Shown here: piece after piece, positions 1-6,854 of the stretch
Layout: every line of letters starts with the position of its first letter
How positions within the stretch are numbered: the first letter of the stretch is position 1
Source: Comamonadaceae bacterium
GTDB taxonomy: Bacteria > Pseudomonadota > Gammaproteobacteria > Burkholderiales > Burkholderiaceae_C
NCBI GenBank assembly: GCA_947483455.1
Contig: CANKNK010000080.1
Location: forward strand, 1 to 7,463
Direction: 5' to 3'
Length of the DNA stretch: 7,463 nt
Made by a program: the position numbers and the translations under genes
The notes under the pieces: model-generated
Told to the model about the DNA's origin: nothing
Seen by the model: the letters and a program-made list of their open reading frames with translations, nothing else
Databases searched by the model: none

Positions 1-761
1 GAGGTATAGGGCAATTCATCCCCCGTAAGACGGAACAGTTTTTCCCGCACGGTTTCGCTGGCCAGAAATTTTTCGCTGCGGTCGGTCAGCTCGTCGGCGG
101 CGTACCACCAGGCTTGCTCGGGCAGGTATTTTTCGCAAATGCCCAGCATGCGCTCGATGTCCTTGGCATTCTTGGCCGATATCGGTACAAACTCGGCAAA
201 GGCATGGCGTTGCTGCATCTCCTGTAGCCAGGGTGCAATATCGGCGCGGCGGTTGACCTGGTCGAGCTTATTGGCCACCAGCAAGGTGGGCACGTCTTTG
301 CTCAGCAAAGCCAACACTTTGGCGTCGGCCTGGTTGAACATACCGGCCTCCACCACGAACAAAATCAGGTCCACATCGCCCACTGCACCCATCACGGTTT
401 TGTTGAGCGAGCGGTTCAGTGCGTTGTTGTGACGGGTCTGAAACCCCGGCGTATCGACAAACACGAATTGGGAGGCACCGCGCGTGTGCATGCCCGTAAT
501 GCGGTGGCGCGTAGTCTGCGCCTTGCGCGAGGTGATGCTGATTTTTTGCCCGACCAAGGCGTTCATCAACGTGGACTTCCCTACGTTGGGTTTGCCCACA
601 ATAGCGACCAAGCCGCAGCGCTGGCCGGGTGCGCCCTCCTCACCCGCCTCGGCCAGGCGGGGCATGGTTTTGAGCAGGCCTGCCAGCATGCTGTCCACGT
701 CTGGTGCTTCCTGGTGGGCAGCAGCAGGCGGGGGCGAAGTCGGCTTGTTTTTAGTGGGCAT
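1..761 (-). CDS. era: GTPase Era, ribosome biogenesis (3' end cut by window edge)
   Basis: Era is an essential GTPase that binds the 3' end of 16S rRNA and helps 30S assembly at the inner face of the membrane. I translated 253 codons from the ATG at 761. The G-domain motifs are all present: the P-loop GKPNVGKS at residues 56-63, the switch region TTRHRI near 83-88, DTPG at 103-106, NKLD at 164-167 and SAK at 195-197. The frame is open to base 1, so most of the C-terminal KH RNA-binding domain lies outside the window. The start overlaps the end of rnc by 11 bp in another frame, which suggests translational coupling; no strong Shine-Dalgarno is visible. About 48 residues rich in Pro, Ala and Glu precede the G domain, longer than in E. 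coli Era. Internal ATGs at codons 25 and 33 are possible starts but have no better ribosome site. Family assignment is secure; the exact start is less so. Confidence 0.96.
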   Translation of the reverse strand, partial: MPTKNKPTSPPPAAAHQEAPDVDSMLAGLLKTMPRLAEAGEEGAPGQRCGLVAIVGKPNVGKSTLMNALVGQKISITSRKAQTTRHRITGMHTRGASQFVFVDTPGFQTRHNNALNRSLNKTVMGAVGDVDLILFVVEAGMFNQADAKVLALLSKDVPTLLVANKLDQVNRRADIAPWLQEMQQRHAFAEFVPISAKNAKDIERMLGICEKYLPEQAWWYAADELTDRSEKFLASETVREKLFRLTGDELPYT

Positions 762-1443
762 GCGGGGCTTTGGAGTGAATAGTTTGCAGCATGGCGCTGG
801 CTGCGGCTTGCTCGGCGGCGCGGCGCGAACCGCCTATGCCGCGCTCGACCAGGGAAAGTTGGGCAATTTCGCAGGCCACATCAAATGTTTGTTGGTGCGC
901 AGCGCCCAGGGTGTTGACCACTTTGTAGTCGGGCAATGGCATTTTGCGCGCCTGCAGCCATTCCTGTAATTGGGTTTTCGGATCTTTCCCGATGGCGGCC
1001 ATCTCAGGGTTGACATCGAGCTTTTCGAATAGACGTTGGACCAAGGCTTGGGCTGCGGGATAACCGGCATCGAGGTAAATCGCGCCAATAATTGCCTCCA
1101 GCGCGTCGGCCAAAATGGAAGGACGTTTGGCACCGCCCGAGCGCATCTCGCCATCCCCTAATTTGAGCAAGGGCGACAGACCTAAATCGACGGCCAGTTT
1201 GTGCAAGGTCTCCTGGCGCACCAAATTGGCCCGTACCCGGGACAAATCGCCTTCGGGCAGGGATTGCAATTTGGCGTACAAAAAATCGGACACCGCCAAG
1301 CTGAGCACCGAGTCGCCCAAAAATTCCAACCGTTCGTAGTGGTCGGACGAAAAGCTTCGGTGGGTTAAGGCCTGTTCCAGCAAGGCTGGCCGATTAAAAA
1401 CGTGGTGCAGACGCTGCTGCAATTGCGCCATTTCCGCTTTCAT
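751..1443 (-). CDS. rnc: Ribonuclease III
   Basis: RNase III cuts double-stranded RNA, processing the rRNA precursor and some mRNAs in the cytoplasm. The 230-residue protein is of normal family length. The catalytic domain (about 1-150) carries the signature ERLEFLGDS at 37-45. The metal-binding acidic residues E40, D44, E64, D113 and E116 correspond by my alignment to E. coli E41, D45, E65, D114 and E117. A double-stranded RNA-binding domain follows (about 154-222), beginning [11 protein letters not shown] and ending with the conserved basic-AEQ helix ([11 protein letters not shown], 205-215). The ATG at 1443 has an AAGGG about 5 nt upstream; a second ATG four codons in is less well placed. 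The gene lies 64 bp after lepB and overlaps era, a common lepB-rnc-era arrangement that joins RNA processing with ribosome assembly. Confidence 0.98.
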   Translation of the reverse strand: MKAEMAQLQQRLHHVFNRPALLEQALTHRSFSSDHYERLEFLGDSVLSLAVSDFLYAKLQSLPEGDLSRVRANLVRQETLHKLAVDLGLSPLLKLGDGEMRSGGAKRPSILADALEAIIGAIYLDAGYPAAQALVQRLFEKLDVNPEMAAIGKDPKTQLQEWLQARKMPLPDYKVVNTLGAAHQQTFDVACEIAQLSLVERGIGGSRRAAEQAAASAMLQTIHSKAPHAH

Positions 1444-1470
1444 CGTGGCCCTTTGTGCCGCAGCCCCACC

Positions 1471-1485
1471 GGCGCGCAGCGCGCC
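1471..1485. repeat. GC-rich palindrome in the lepB-rnc gap
   Basis: GGCGCGCAGCGCGCC is a perfect palindrome apart from its single central base. It lies in the 64-bp gap between lepB and rnc, and in RNA it could form a 6-bp GC hairpin with a three-base loop. There is no T run after it on either strand, so it does not look like an intrinsic terminator. The 8-mer GCCCCACC occurs on both sides, at 1463-1470 and 1499-1506. It could be an mRNA processing or stability element in the rnc leader; that role is inference. Confidence 0.5.
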
Positions 1486-1507
1486 ACTTGATTGGCTCGC
1501 CCCACCA

Positions 1508-2473
1508 TCAATGGAAGCGCCCGACGCGCTTGAGGTTGCCGAAGTTCATCCATACGAAAAAGGCTTTACCCACAATATTTTTCTCAGGCACAAAGCCCCA
1601 ATAGCGTGAGTCCATGGAGTTGTCGCGGTTATCGCCCATCATGAAGTAGTGGCCCTCGGGTACCTTGCAGGTAACGCCTTCGATGGTGTAATCGCAGTTT
1701 TCGAAGCCGGGGAATTTGTCGGCACCGGGGACAAACGCGGGACGCTGCTCATCGTTGAGCAGGCGGTGGCTTTGGCTGCCGAGTTTTTCTTCGTATTGCT
1801 TGAAGTAGCGCATCGCGTCTTCATCAAAAAACTCGGGTACTGATTCGGTTGGAACGGCCTGACCGTTGATCGTCAGGCGCTTGTTCAGATAAGCCACGGT
1901 ATCGCCGGGCACGCCCACCACACGCTTGATGTAGTCCAAACTGGGCTTGGGCGGATAGCGGAACACCATGACATCACCGCGCTGGGGCTTATCACCTTCG
2001 GTGATTTTGGTGTTGAGCACTGGCAGACGCAAGCCATAGTGGAATTTGTTGACCAAAATCAGGTCGCCCACCAGCAAGGTGGGAATCATCGAGCCCGAGG
2101 GAATTTTGAAGGGTTCGACGATAAAGGAGCGCAGAAAAAACACCGAAATAATGACCGGGAATAAACCGGCCGTCCAGTCCAGCCACCAGGGCTGGGCGAG
2201 GATAGTTTCGGTGGCCTGGGCAATATCGCCATCGACGCGGGCAATGCCTTTGCTTTGCAAATCAGCACGGCGCTTGTCATCGGCTTCCTGCAATTGCCGC
2301 GCCGCGCTCTGGCGCGTTGGCAAAAAGTAAAAAAGCTCAGCCAACCAATAAATACCGGTGACCGCAGAGGCCATAAACAAGAGGAATGCAAAATTGCCTT
2401 CGACAGCGCCGGTAAACCAGGCACCCGCGTAGGCGACAAAAGCGGCAAGCACCAGAGAAGTGAGAAAAGGCAT
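1508..2473 (-). CDS. lepB: Signal peptidase I
   Basis: LepB is the inner-membrane serine protease that removes signal peptides from exported proteins, using a Ser/Lys dyad on the periplasmic side. The 321-residue protein has hydrophobic segments at about 3-22, 28-50 and 103-118, then the S26 peptidase fold. The nucleophile is S128 in IPSGSM (124-129), matching E. coli S90. The general base is K183 in DYIKRVVGVPGD (180-191), matching E. coli K145. The C-terminal box GDNRDNSMDSRYWGFVP is at 280-296. The charged loop between the second and third segments (about 52-98) is probably cytoplasmic. The ATG shares its A with the lepA stop (TGATG), and a GGTGGA lies just upstream within lepA, so coupled translation is likely. 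The mature MucD protease encoded upstream is a plausible product of this enzyme. Confidence 0.98.
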   Translation of the reverse strand: MPFLTSLVLAAFVAYAGAWFTGAVEGNFAFLLFMASAVTGIYWLAELFYFLPTRQSAARQLQEADDKRRADLQSKGIARVDGDIAQATETILAQPWWLDWTAGLFPVIISVFFLRSFIVEPFKIPSGSMIPTLLVGDLILVNKFHYGLRLPVLNTKITEGDKPQRGDVMVFRYPPKPSLDYIKRVVGVPGDTVAYLNKRLTINGQAVPTESVPEFFDEDAMRYFKQYEEKLGSQSHRLLNDEQRPAFVPGADKFPGFENCDYTIEGVTCKVPEGHYFMMGDNRDNSMDSRYWGFVPEKNIVGKAFFVWMNFGNLKRVGRFH

Positions 2474-4284
2474 CAGTCTTCCACCCGCAAAATAGCCAGG
2501 AAAGCTTCCTGGGGAACTTCCACCGATCCAATTTGTTTCATGCGTTTCTTGCCTGCTTTTTGTTTCTCAAGGAGCTTGCGTTTGCGCGAAATATCGCCGC
2601 CGTAGCACTTGGCGAGCACGTTTTTGCGCAAGGCTTTGATTGTCTCACGCGCAATCACATTCGAACCTATCGCGGCCTGGATGGCGACGTCGTACATCTG
2701 ACGCGATATCACCTCGCGCATCTTGCCCACGACGGCGCGGCCCCGGTAAGTGGCCTGGGTACGGTGCACGATGATGGACAAGGCGTCGACGCGCTCGCCG
2801 TTGAGCAATATATCCACCTTGACCACGTCCGAGGCGCGGTATTCCTTGAACTCATAGTCCATGGACGCATAACCCCGGCTGACCGACTTAAGCTTGTCAA
2901 AAAAGTCCAGCACGATTTCGCCTAGCGGCATCTCGTAGGTCAGCATGACCTGGCGGCCGTGGTAGGCCATATTGAGCTGTAATCCACGCTTTTGGTTGGC
3001 CAGCGTCATGACCGCGCCCACATAATCCTGCGGCATATACAGGTGAACCGTCACGATGGGTTCGCGGATTTCGTCCAACTTGCCCTGGTCGGGCATCTTG
3101 GACGGGTTTTCCACCATGCGCACCTCTCCGTCGGCCTGCACCACCTGATAGACAACGCTAGGGGCGGTGGTGATCAAGTCCTGATCAAACTCGCGCTCTA
3201 AGCGCTCCTGCACGATCTCCATGTGCAACAAACCCAGAAAGCCACAGCGAAAACCAAAACCCAGCGCCTGGGACACTTCGGGTTCGTAATGCAGCGAGGC
3301 GTCGTTGAGCTTGAGCTTCTCCAGGCTGTCGCGCAGGCCTTCGTATTGGTTGGCTTCGGTCGGGTACAAACCTGCAAACACTTGGGGCTGAATTTCCTTG
3401 AAACCGGGTAGCGCCTCGGTGGCGGTTGCCGCCGCACCGCCGGTGCCGGGACGGATCAGTGTCACGGTGTCGCCCACTTTGGCCGCCTGCAATTCGCGAA
3501 TACCGGCGATGATGTAGCCCACCTCGCCAGCCTGCAGGGATTCGCGCGGCAGATTGGCGGGGGTGAACACCCCCAGGTTGTCGGCGTTATAGACCGCGCC
3601 GGTAGCCATCATCTTGATTTTCTCGCCACGCGCTAGGCGACCATCCACCACGCGCACCAGCATGACCACGCCGACATAGCTATCGAACCAGCTGTCGATG
3701 ATCATGGCCCGCAAGGCGCCCTCGGGATTGCCCTTGGGCGGCGGGACCTTGGCGACGATGGCTTCCAAAATCTCGTCGATGCCCAGGCCGGTTTTGGCAG
3801 AACAGGGGATCGCCTCAGTCGCGTCGATGCCGATCACATCCTCGATTTCCGAGCGGGCATTGTCCGGGTCGGCATTGGGTAAATCCATTTTGTTGAGCAC
3901 CGGTACCACTTCCACGCCCAGCTCCAGCGCGGTGTAGCAATTGGCCACCGTCTGGGCCTCCACCCCCTGGCTGGCATCGACGACGAGCAAGGCACCTTCA
4001 CAGGCCGATAGCGAGCGGCTCACTTCATACGAGAAGTCCACATGGCCGGGCGTATCGATCAAATTGAGGTTGTAGACCTGCCCATCTTTGGCCTTGTACT
4101 GCAAGGCCGCCGTCTGCGCCTTGATAGTTATCCCCCGCTCTTTTTCAATGTCCATGGAGTCCAATACCTGGGCCTCCATGTCACGCGCTTCCAAGCCACC
4201 ACAACGTTGAATCAGGCGGTCGGCCAGCGTGGATTTGCCATGGTCAATATGGGCAATGATCGAAAAATTTCTGATGTGTTGCAT
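2473..4284 (-). CDS. lepA: Elongation factor 4 (LepA GTPase)
   Basis: LepA/EF4 is a ribosome-associated GTPase proposed to act in back-translocation, in recovery from ribosome stalling, or in 30S biogenesis. From the ATG at 4284 it has 603 residues (E. coli about 599). G-domain motifs are AHIDHGKS (11-18), DTPGH (77-81), NKMD (131-134) and SAK (162-164). Domains II, III and V-like follow, then the LepA-specific C-terminal domain with the basic stretch around [20 protein letters not shown] immediately before the ATG extends the frame by one codon, but ATG fits the usual family N-terminus ([18 protein letters not shown]). No Shine-Dalgarno is evident: the bases before the start are pyrimidine-rich. 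The stop overlaps the lepB start by one base, and the gene begins 43 bp after an intrinsic terminator, so it probably heads a new transcription unit or is controlled by read-through. Confidence 0.98.
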   Translation of the reverse strand: MQHIRNFSIIAHIDHGKSTLADRLIQRCGGLEARDMEAQVLDSMDIEKERGITIKAQTAALQYKAKDGQVYNLNLIDTPGHVDFSYEVSRSLSACEGALLVVDASQGVEAQTVANCYTALELGVEVVPVLNKMDLPNADPDNARSEIEDVIGIDATEAIPCSAKTGLGIDEILEAIVAKVPPPKGNPEGALRAMIIDSWFDSYVGVVMLVRVVDGRLARGEKIKMMATGAVYNADNLGVFTPANLPRESLQAGEVGYIIAGIRELQAAKVGDTVTLIRPGTGGAAATATEALPGFKEIQPQVFAGLYPTEANQYEGLRDSLEKLKLNDASLHYEPEVSQALGFGFRCGFLGLLHMEIVQERLEREFDQDLITTAPSVVYQVVQADGEVRMVENPSKMPDQGKLDEIREPIVTVHLYMPQDYVGAVMTLANQKRGLQLNMAYHGRQVMLTYEMPLGEIVLDFFDKLKSVSRGYASMDYEFKEYRASDVVKVDILLNGERVDALSIIVHRTQATYRGRAVVGKMREVISRQMYDVAIQAAIGSNVIARETIKALRKNVLAKCYGGDISRKRKLLEKQKAGKKRMKQIGSVEVPQEAFLAILRVED

Positions 4285-4327
4285 CAAGCAGGAGAGTCAA
4301 GAGATTGAATTAAAAAGGCCAGCGCAG

Positions 4328-4360
4328 AAAAAAGGGCGCGTCGGATGAACGACGCGCCCT
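4328..4360 (-). terminator. Strong intrinsic terminator upstream of lepA
   Basis: A perfect 10-bp stem (AGGGCGCGTC at 4333-4342 paired with GACGCGCCCT at 4351-4360) encloses an 8-base loop. Read on the minus strand, the stem runs directly into six T residues (4333-4328, the first T being the last stem base). There is no T run on the plus-strand side, so it works in one direction only. It would stop transcripts coming from mucD or from any promoter in the 4361-4759 gap. It lies 43 bp before the lepA ATG, which leaves little room for a separate lepA promoter after it. Confidence 0.85.
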
Positions 4361-4451
4361 GAACCAACCATCATTGGCAACTGCGAAAGCTGGAACTTCA
4401 TTGTAGGGAAAAAGCGTAAAACGACGCGCTCGCACATTGGACGAATTAGCT

Positions 4452-4469
4452 TGTTGTCAATAGACAACA
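4452..4469. promoter_or_regulatory. Perfect 7-4-7 inverted repeat, possible operator
   Basis: TGTTGTC-AATA-GACAACA is a perfect dyad with 7-base arms and a 4-base centre, five bases from the first DnaA box. A TTGACA, identical to a sigma-70 -35 element, is embedded on the minus strand, but no matching -10 lies at 16-18 bp. It could be a dimeric regulator site or part of a replication-protein site. The binding protein is unknown. Confidence 0.4.
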
Positions 4470-4474
4470 TATAT

Positions 4475-4483
4475 TTATTCACA
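4475..4483 (+). promoter_or_regulatory. DnaA box 1 (TTATTCACA)
   Basis: It matches the DnaA-box consensus TTATNCACA exactly. It is the first of three boxes in 45 bp, and its start is 11 bp from the start of the next box on the same strand, about one helical turn. Binding by DnaA is inferred from consensus only. Confidence 0.6.
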
Positions 4484-4485
4484 AC

Positions 4486-4494
4486 TTATACACA
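4486..4494 (+). promoter_or_regulatory. DnaA box 2 (TTATACACA)
   Basis: It matches TTATNCACA exactly and is identical to a known E. coli oriC box sequence (R2). It lies two bases after box 1 in the same orientation, so two DnaA molecules could bind side by side on one face of the helix. Confidence 0.65.
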
Positions 4495-4510
4495 GATTGT
4501 AAGCAAACGA

Positions 4511-4519
4511 TGTGAATAA
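4511..4519 (-). promoter_or_regulatory. DnaA box 3 (TTATTCACA on the minus strand)
   Basis: TGTGAATAA on the plus strand is the reverse complement of TTATTCACA, an exact consensus match that faces boxes 1 and 2. A weaker box-like TGTGTAGCA follows at 4533-4541 with two mismatches. Opposed boxes next to an AT-rich block are typical of origin or DnaA-titration sites. Confidence 0.6.
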
Positions 4520-4560
4520 GGTGTTGATGGTATGTGTAGCACTCAGGCGCATTCCGTATC

Positions 4561-4640
4561 GCGAATTTTAGACATTACTTTATTACCGAAAACGGATTTT
4601 TCAGTGCTTCATTCTAACTAATTCATCAATCAATTTTTTT
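4561..4640. other. AT-rich block beside the DnaA boxes, possible unwinding element
   Basis: Only 22 of these 80 bases are G or C, against gene neighbours well above 50%. The block ends in T7 (4634-4640), and AATCAA-N4-TTT at 4628-4640 misses the IHF consensus by one base. It starts about 40 bp from the DnaA cluster. In bacterial origins such blocks are where the duplex opens; here that role is inferred only from position and composition. Confidence 0.35.
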
Positions 4641-4759
4641 GACCCGCCAGCTTGCAAAAGCGCTTTTTAAGGGCTTTCCGAGCTCCGACGTGGCGAAAAT
4701 CCAAACGCTTGCGGGTTTCAGCAGTGGGACCCAAGCAGACTATGGGGCAGCCCATGCGC

Positions 4760-6232
4760 TTAGTTGGTCGGCTTGATCAATGCGTATTGTGTCCATTCGC
4801 CACGCCGGAAAAGCACATTGATGGCCTTGCTTTTATCTAGCTTAGCGACCAAGGCTTCAAATTCTTTGACCGACCCGACCTCCACGTTACCCAAGGCTAA
4901 AACAACATCGCCCTGTCGCAGGCCGGCGCGTGCCGCTGCATCGGTGGCTGCATCCACACTGACGCCGCCTTTGATACGCAATTCCTTTTTCTGCACTTCG
5001 CTCACCTCACTCACACTCAGACCCAAGGCCTGACCGGCGGCGGCTTTGGGTTTGGCTTCGGCAGGGCCCGCTTTGGCCGCTGTTTTGTCCACCTCGATCT
5101 CGGCGACGGTCACGCTGAACTCTTTGGTCGTGCCACGGCGCTGCACTGCGACCGTCGCTTTGGAACCTGGCTTAATTTCCCCGACGATACGCGGCAGGTC
5201 TATGGACTTCTCAATGGGCTTGCCATTGAATCGCAAAATAATGTCGCCCGGCTCCACCCCGGCTTTGTCCGCCGGTGCGCCAGCTTCCACACTGGTGACC
5301 AAGGCTCCCTGCGCCTTGGCCAGACCCAAAGACTCCGCCAACTCCTTGCTCACGGGCGCAATGCCCACTCCGATACGGCCCCTAGACACCCGGCCCTGGC
5401 TGCGCAATTGCTCCACCACCCGCACTGCCTCGTCCATCGGTATCGAAAACGATATACCCATGAAACCACCCGAACGCGAATAAATTTGGCTATTGATGCC
5501 CACCACCTCGCCCCGCATATTGATCAGCGGACCACCCGAGTTGCCGGGATTGATGGCTACGTCCGTCTGGATGAAGGGCAGGTAGTCGGTGTCGTCGGTA
5601 TAGCGCTGCTTGGCGCTGACGATACCGGCGGTCACCGTATTTTCAAATCCGAAAGGCGAACCAATAGCCATCACCCATTCACCCACTTTCAGTCGCCCGA
5701 CATCGCCTACTTTGACTGGCGTCAGACCGGTGGCCTCAATTTTGACCAGCGCCACATCGCTGCGCTTGTCCGCACCGATGATCTTGGCTTTAAATTCGCG
5801 CTTGTCTGTCAAGGTCACCAGCACCTCATCAGCGCCATCAATGACATGCGCATTGGTCATGATGAGGCCATCCTGGGAAAAAATGAAACCTGAACCTACG
5901 CCACGCGGCACCTCTTCGTCGGGCGCGGGTCGGTTAGAGCGTGGAGCCTGCTTGGGCATATTGGGCATAGGCAGGCCAAAGCGACGGAAAAACTCCATCA
6001 TTTCCTCGTCGCCCGGTCCGCTGGGTTGCTGACGGCTGGAGACTTTCTGCAGGGTACGGATATTGACTACCGAGGGGCCAACCTGCTCGACCAAGTCGGT
6101 GAAATCGGGCAGCGCCCGCGCTTGGGCGTGCACTGGCTGTGTGGGCGCAGCCAACAAAGTCATGCCTAAGAACACAGCCGCCACCACGGGCAACCCCGCC
6201 CGCAAGCGGTCAAAAAAGGCTAATGCAAACAT
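4760..6232 (-). CDS. mucD: Periplasmic HtrA/Deg-family serine protease with two PDZ domains
   Basis: This is a DegP/DegQ/MucD-type protease-chaperone that degrades or holds misfolded proteins in the periplasm. The start preferred here is the ATG at 6232, which has AGAGG 9 nt upstream. An in-frame ATG at 6241 directly abuts that site and adds three residues. From 6232 the protein has 490 residues. A Sec signal peptide covers about 1-36, with a hydrophobic core and a VHA cleavage motif. The trypsin-like domain carries the triad H129 (TNAHV), D159 (RSDVALVKI) and S232 (GNSGGP). PDZ1 is at about 285-377, then an Ala/Lys-rich linker, then PDZ2 at about 402-485. No catalytic residue is missing. In relatives it follows rpoE-rseA-rseB, which is why mucD is used; degP or degQ would be equally fair. 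Here that sigma-E module is absent. A terminator-like hairpin lies in its 5' leader. Confidence 0.96.
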   Translation of the reverse strand: MFALAFFDRLRAGLPVVAAVFLGMTLLAAPTQPVHAQARALPDFTDLVEQVGPSVVNIRTLQKVSSRQQPSGPGDEEMMEFFRRFGLPMPNMPKQAPRSNRPAPDEEVPRGVGSGFIFSQDGLIMTNAHVIDGADEVLVTLTDKREFKAKIIGADKRSDVALVKIEATGLTPVKVGDVGRLKVGEWVMAIGSPFGFENTVTAGIVSAKQRYTDDTDYLPFIQTDVAINPGNSGGPLINMRGEVVGINSQIYSRSGGFMGISFSIPMDEAVRVVEQLRSQGRVSRGRIGVGIAPVSKELAESLGLAKAQGALVTSVEAGAPADKAGVEPGDIILRFNGKPIEKSIDLPRIVGEIKPGSKATVAVQRRGTTKEFSVTVAEIEVDKTAAKAGPAEAKPKAAAGQALGLSVSEVSEVQKKELRIKGGVSVDAATDAAARAGLRQGDVVLALGNVEVGSVKEFEALVAKLDKSKAINVLFRRGEWTQYALIKPTN

Positions 6233-6254
6233 CGGTGTCATCCTCTAACTTCCC

Positions 6255-6282
6255 AAAAAAAACGGTGCGCGGCAGGGCGCCC
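6255..6282 (-). terminator. Terminator-like hairpin with T8 in the mucD leader
   Basis: On the minus strand GGGCGC (6282-6277) can pair with GCGCACC (6270-6264), giving six GC pairs with one bulged A and the loop CCTGCC. One G and then eight T residues (6262-6255) follow. The tract ends 22 bases before the preferred mucD start at 6232. It may terminate the fabF-membrane-protein transcript. A separate mucD promoter would have to lie upstream of it, so it may instead act as an attenuator. Confidence 0.45.
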
Positions 6283-6359
6283 TCGAAAAATTCATACAAG
6301 ACCGCCCATATGCGGCCTGACGGTCAAAATGCAAAGCGCACTAAAAAACTTTACATGAA

Positions 6360-6375
6360 CTAGGGATCGCCCTAG
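6360..6375. repeat. Short inverted repeat after the small membrane protein gene
   Basis: CTAGGG-ATCG-CCCTAG is a perfect 6-bp dyad with a 4-base loop, 12 bases beyond the stop of the 6388-6846 gene. On the minus strand a T6 run (6348-6343) follows only after an 11-base gap, so it is at best a weak terminator. The rest of the 6233-6387 gap also contains a GACCG/CGGTC pair (6300-6304 and 6321-6325). I found no clear promoter. Confidence 0.35.
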
Positions 6376-6387
6376 GCCCTTGCTCCA

Positions 6388-6846
6388 TTAAACCCTGATT
6401 CGCTCTGGCGCTAAGCCATGGCCCTGCTGCCCATGCGCGACCAGGGCCCGCCGCAATGCCAGCCACTGCGCTTGCCGTTCCCCTGCCAGCACCGTCAGCA
6501 AGTACTGCACATCGCCATTTCCTGAGGCCAAGCGCAACACCGACAAACCAGGCAAGGCTATTGCCCACTGCACCTGGCAGCTTTCGTCCAGCGGCCACAA
6601 GGACCAGCGCCAGGCGCTGCCATCCCATGCCAAGTTACCGCCAGGCGTTCGCCACCACTGACGCACAGCCATCAAAAAGATCATGCAAAAAAGTAGCGCC
6701 AGGCCGGTCCAAGCGAGTGCATCGGCGCCCTGCAGCGCCAAGGCAAGCAGTACGCCAAGGTTGAGGAGCCCGAGCCCCAGCAGCACTCCGGCATGGGTGG
6801 ACGCGCGCCCAAAGTACATGTGAACGGGAGGTGCCTGACTTAACAA
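6388..6846 (-). CDS. Small two-helix membrane protein, YgfX/CptA-like (tentative)
   Basis: This 152-residue protein has two hydrophobic helices at about 19-40 and 43-63, then a soluble region of about 90 residues. That region has a tryptophan-rich motif (NLAWDGSAWRWSLWPL, 71-86), a LPGLSVLRL strand (98-106) and a basic C-terminal helix. This plan (two helices, then a small W-rich beta domain) resembles the YgfX/CptA inner-membrane family; I judge this from pattern only, and the function is unknown. The start is TTG at 6846. It is well supported by a perfect AGGAGG (minus strand of 6855-6860) with an 8-base spacer, and no ATG offers a comparable site. It lies 31 bp after fabF and is probably cotranscribed with it. 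It could simply be a conserved hypothetical of the fabF-rpoE neighbourhood. Confidence 0.8.
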   Translation of the reverse strand: MLSQAPPVHMYFGRASTHAGVLLGLGLLNLGVLLALALQGADALAWTGLALLFCMIFLMAVRQWWRTPGGNLAWDGSAWRWSLWPLDESCQVQWAIALPGLSVLRLASGNGDVQYLLTVLAGERQAQWLALRRALVAHGQQGHGLAPERIRV

Positions 6847-6854
6847 AGTCTATG

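Larger units (their letters stand above)
4285..4759. other. 475-bp gene-free region between mucD and lepA
   Basis: No credible gene is seen here in six frames, only a 61-codon frame on the minus strand running through the terminator and a fragment continuing into mucD on the plus strand. Base composition differs from the flanking genes: 4441-4500 is about 28% GC by hand count and 4561-4640 about 27%. Contents from high to low coordinates are a 12-bp palindrome AAAAGCGCTTTT (4656-4667), the AT-rich block, three DnaA boxes, a 7-4-7 dyad, a lone TACAAT on the minus strand (4400-4405) that could be a -10 element, and the intrinsic terminator. I could not find a convincing -35/-10 pair for lepA. 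Confidence 0.7.

Noticed and set aside
4392..4417. GGAACTT on the plus strand, resembling a sigma-E -35 element
   Set aside because: The -10 match at 16 bp is poor, and transcription would point at the 3' end of mucD with no gene to express.
4297..4482. Minus-strand 61-codon frame in the mucD-lepA gap
   Set aside because: It starts at a GTG inside the DnaA-box region, has no ribosome site, and reads straight through the intrinsic terminator. The protein has no recognisable pattern.
4641..4759. GC-rich stretch after mucD checked for a tRNA or other structured RNA
   Set aside because: No T-loop motif, acceptor pairing or cloverleaf could be built; only short local pairings such as the AAAAGCGCTTTT palindrome.
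4652..4840. Plus-strand 62-codon frame
   Set aside because: It runs antisense into the 3' end of mucD, has no ribosome site, and gives a basic sequence without family features.
5046..5483. Long plus-strand frame of 145 codons inside mucD, and similar long plus-strand frames in era, rnc, lepB and lepA
   Set aside because: All are antisense shadows of secure genes, produced by codon bias in GC-rich DNA.
6300..6325. Imperfect inverted repeat GACCG...CGGTC plus TTGACC as a possible mucD promoter
   Set aside because: The arms are only five bases with a 16-base centre, and no acceptable -10 lies at 16-18 bp from TTGACC.
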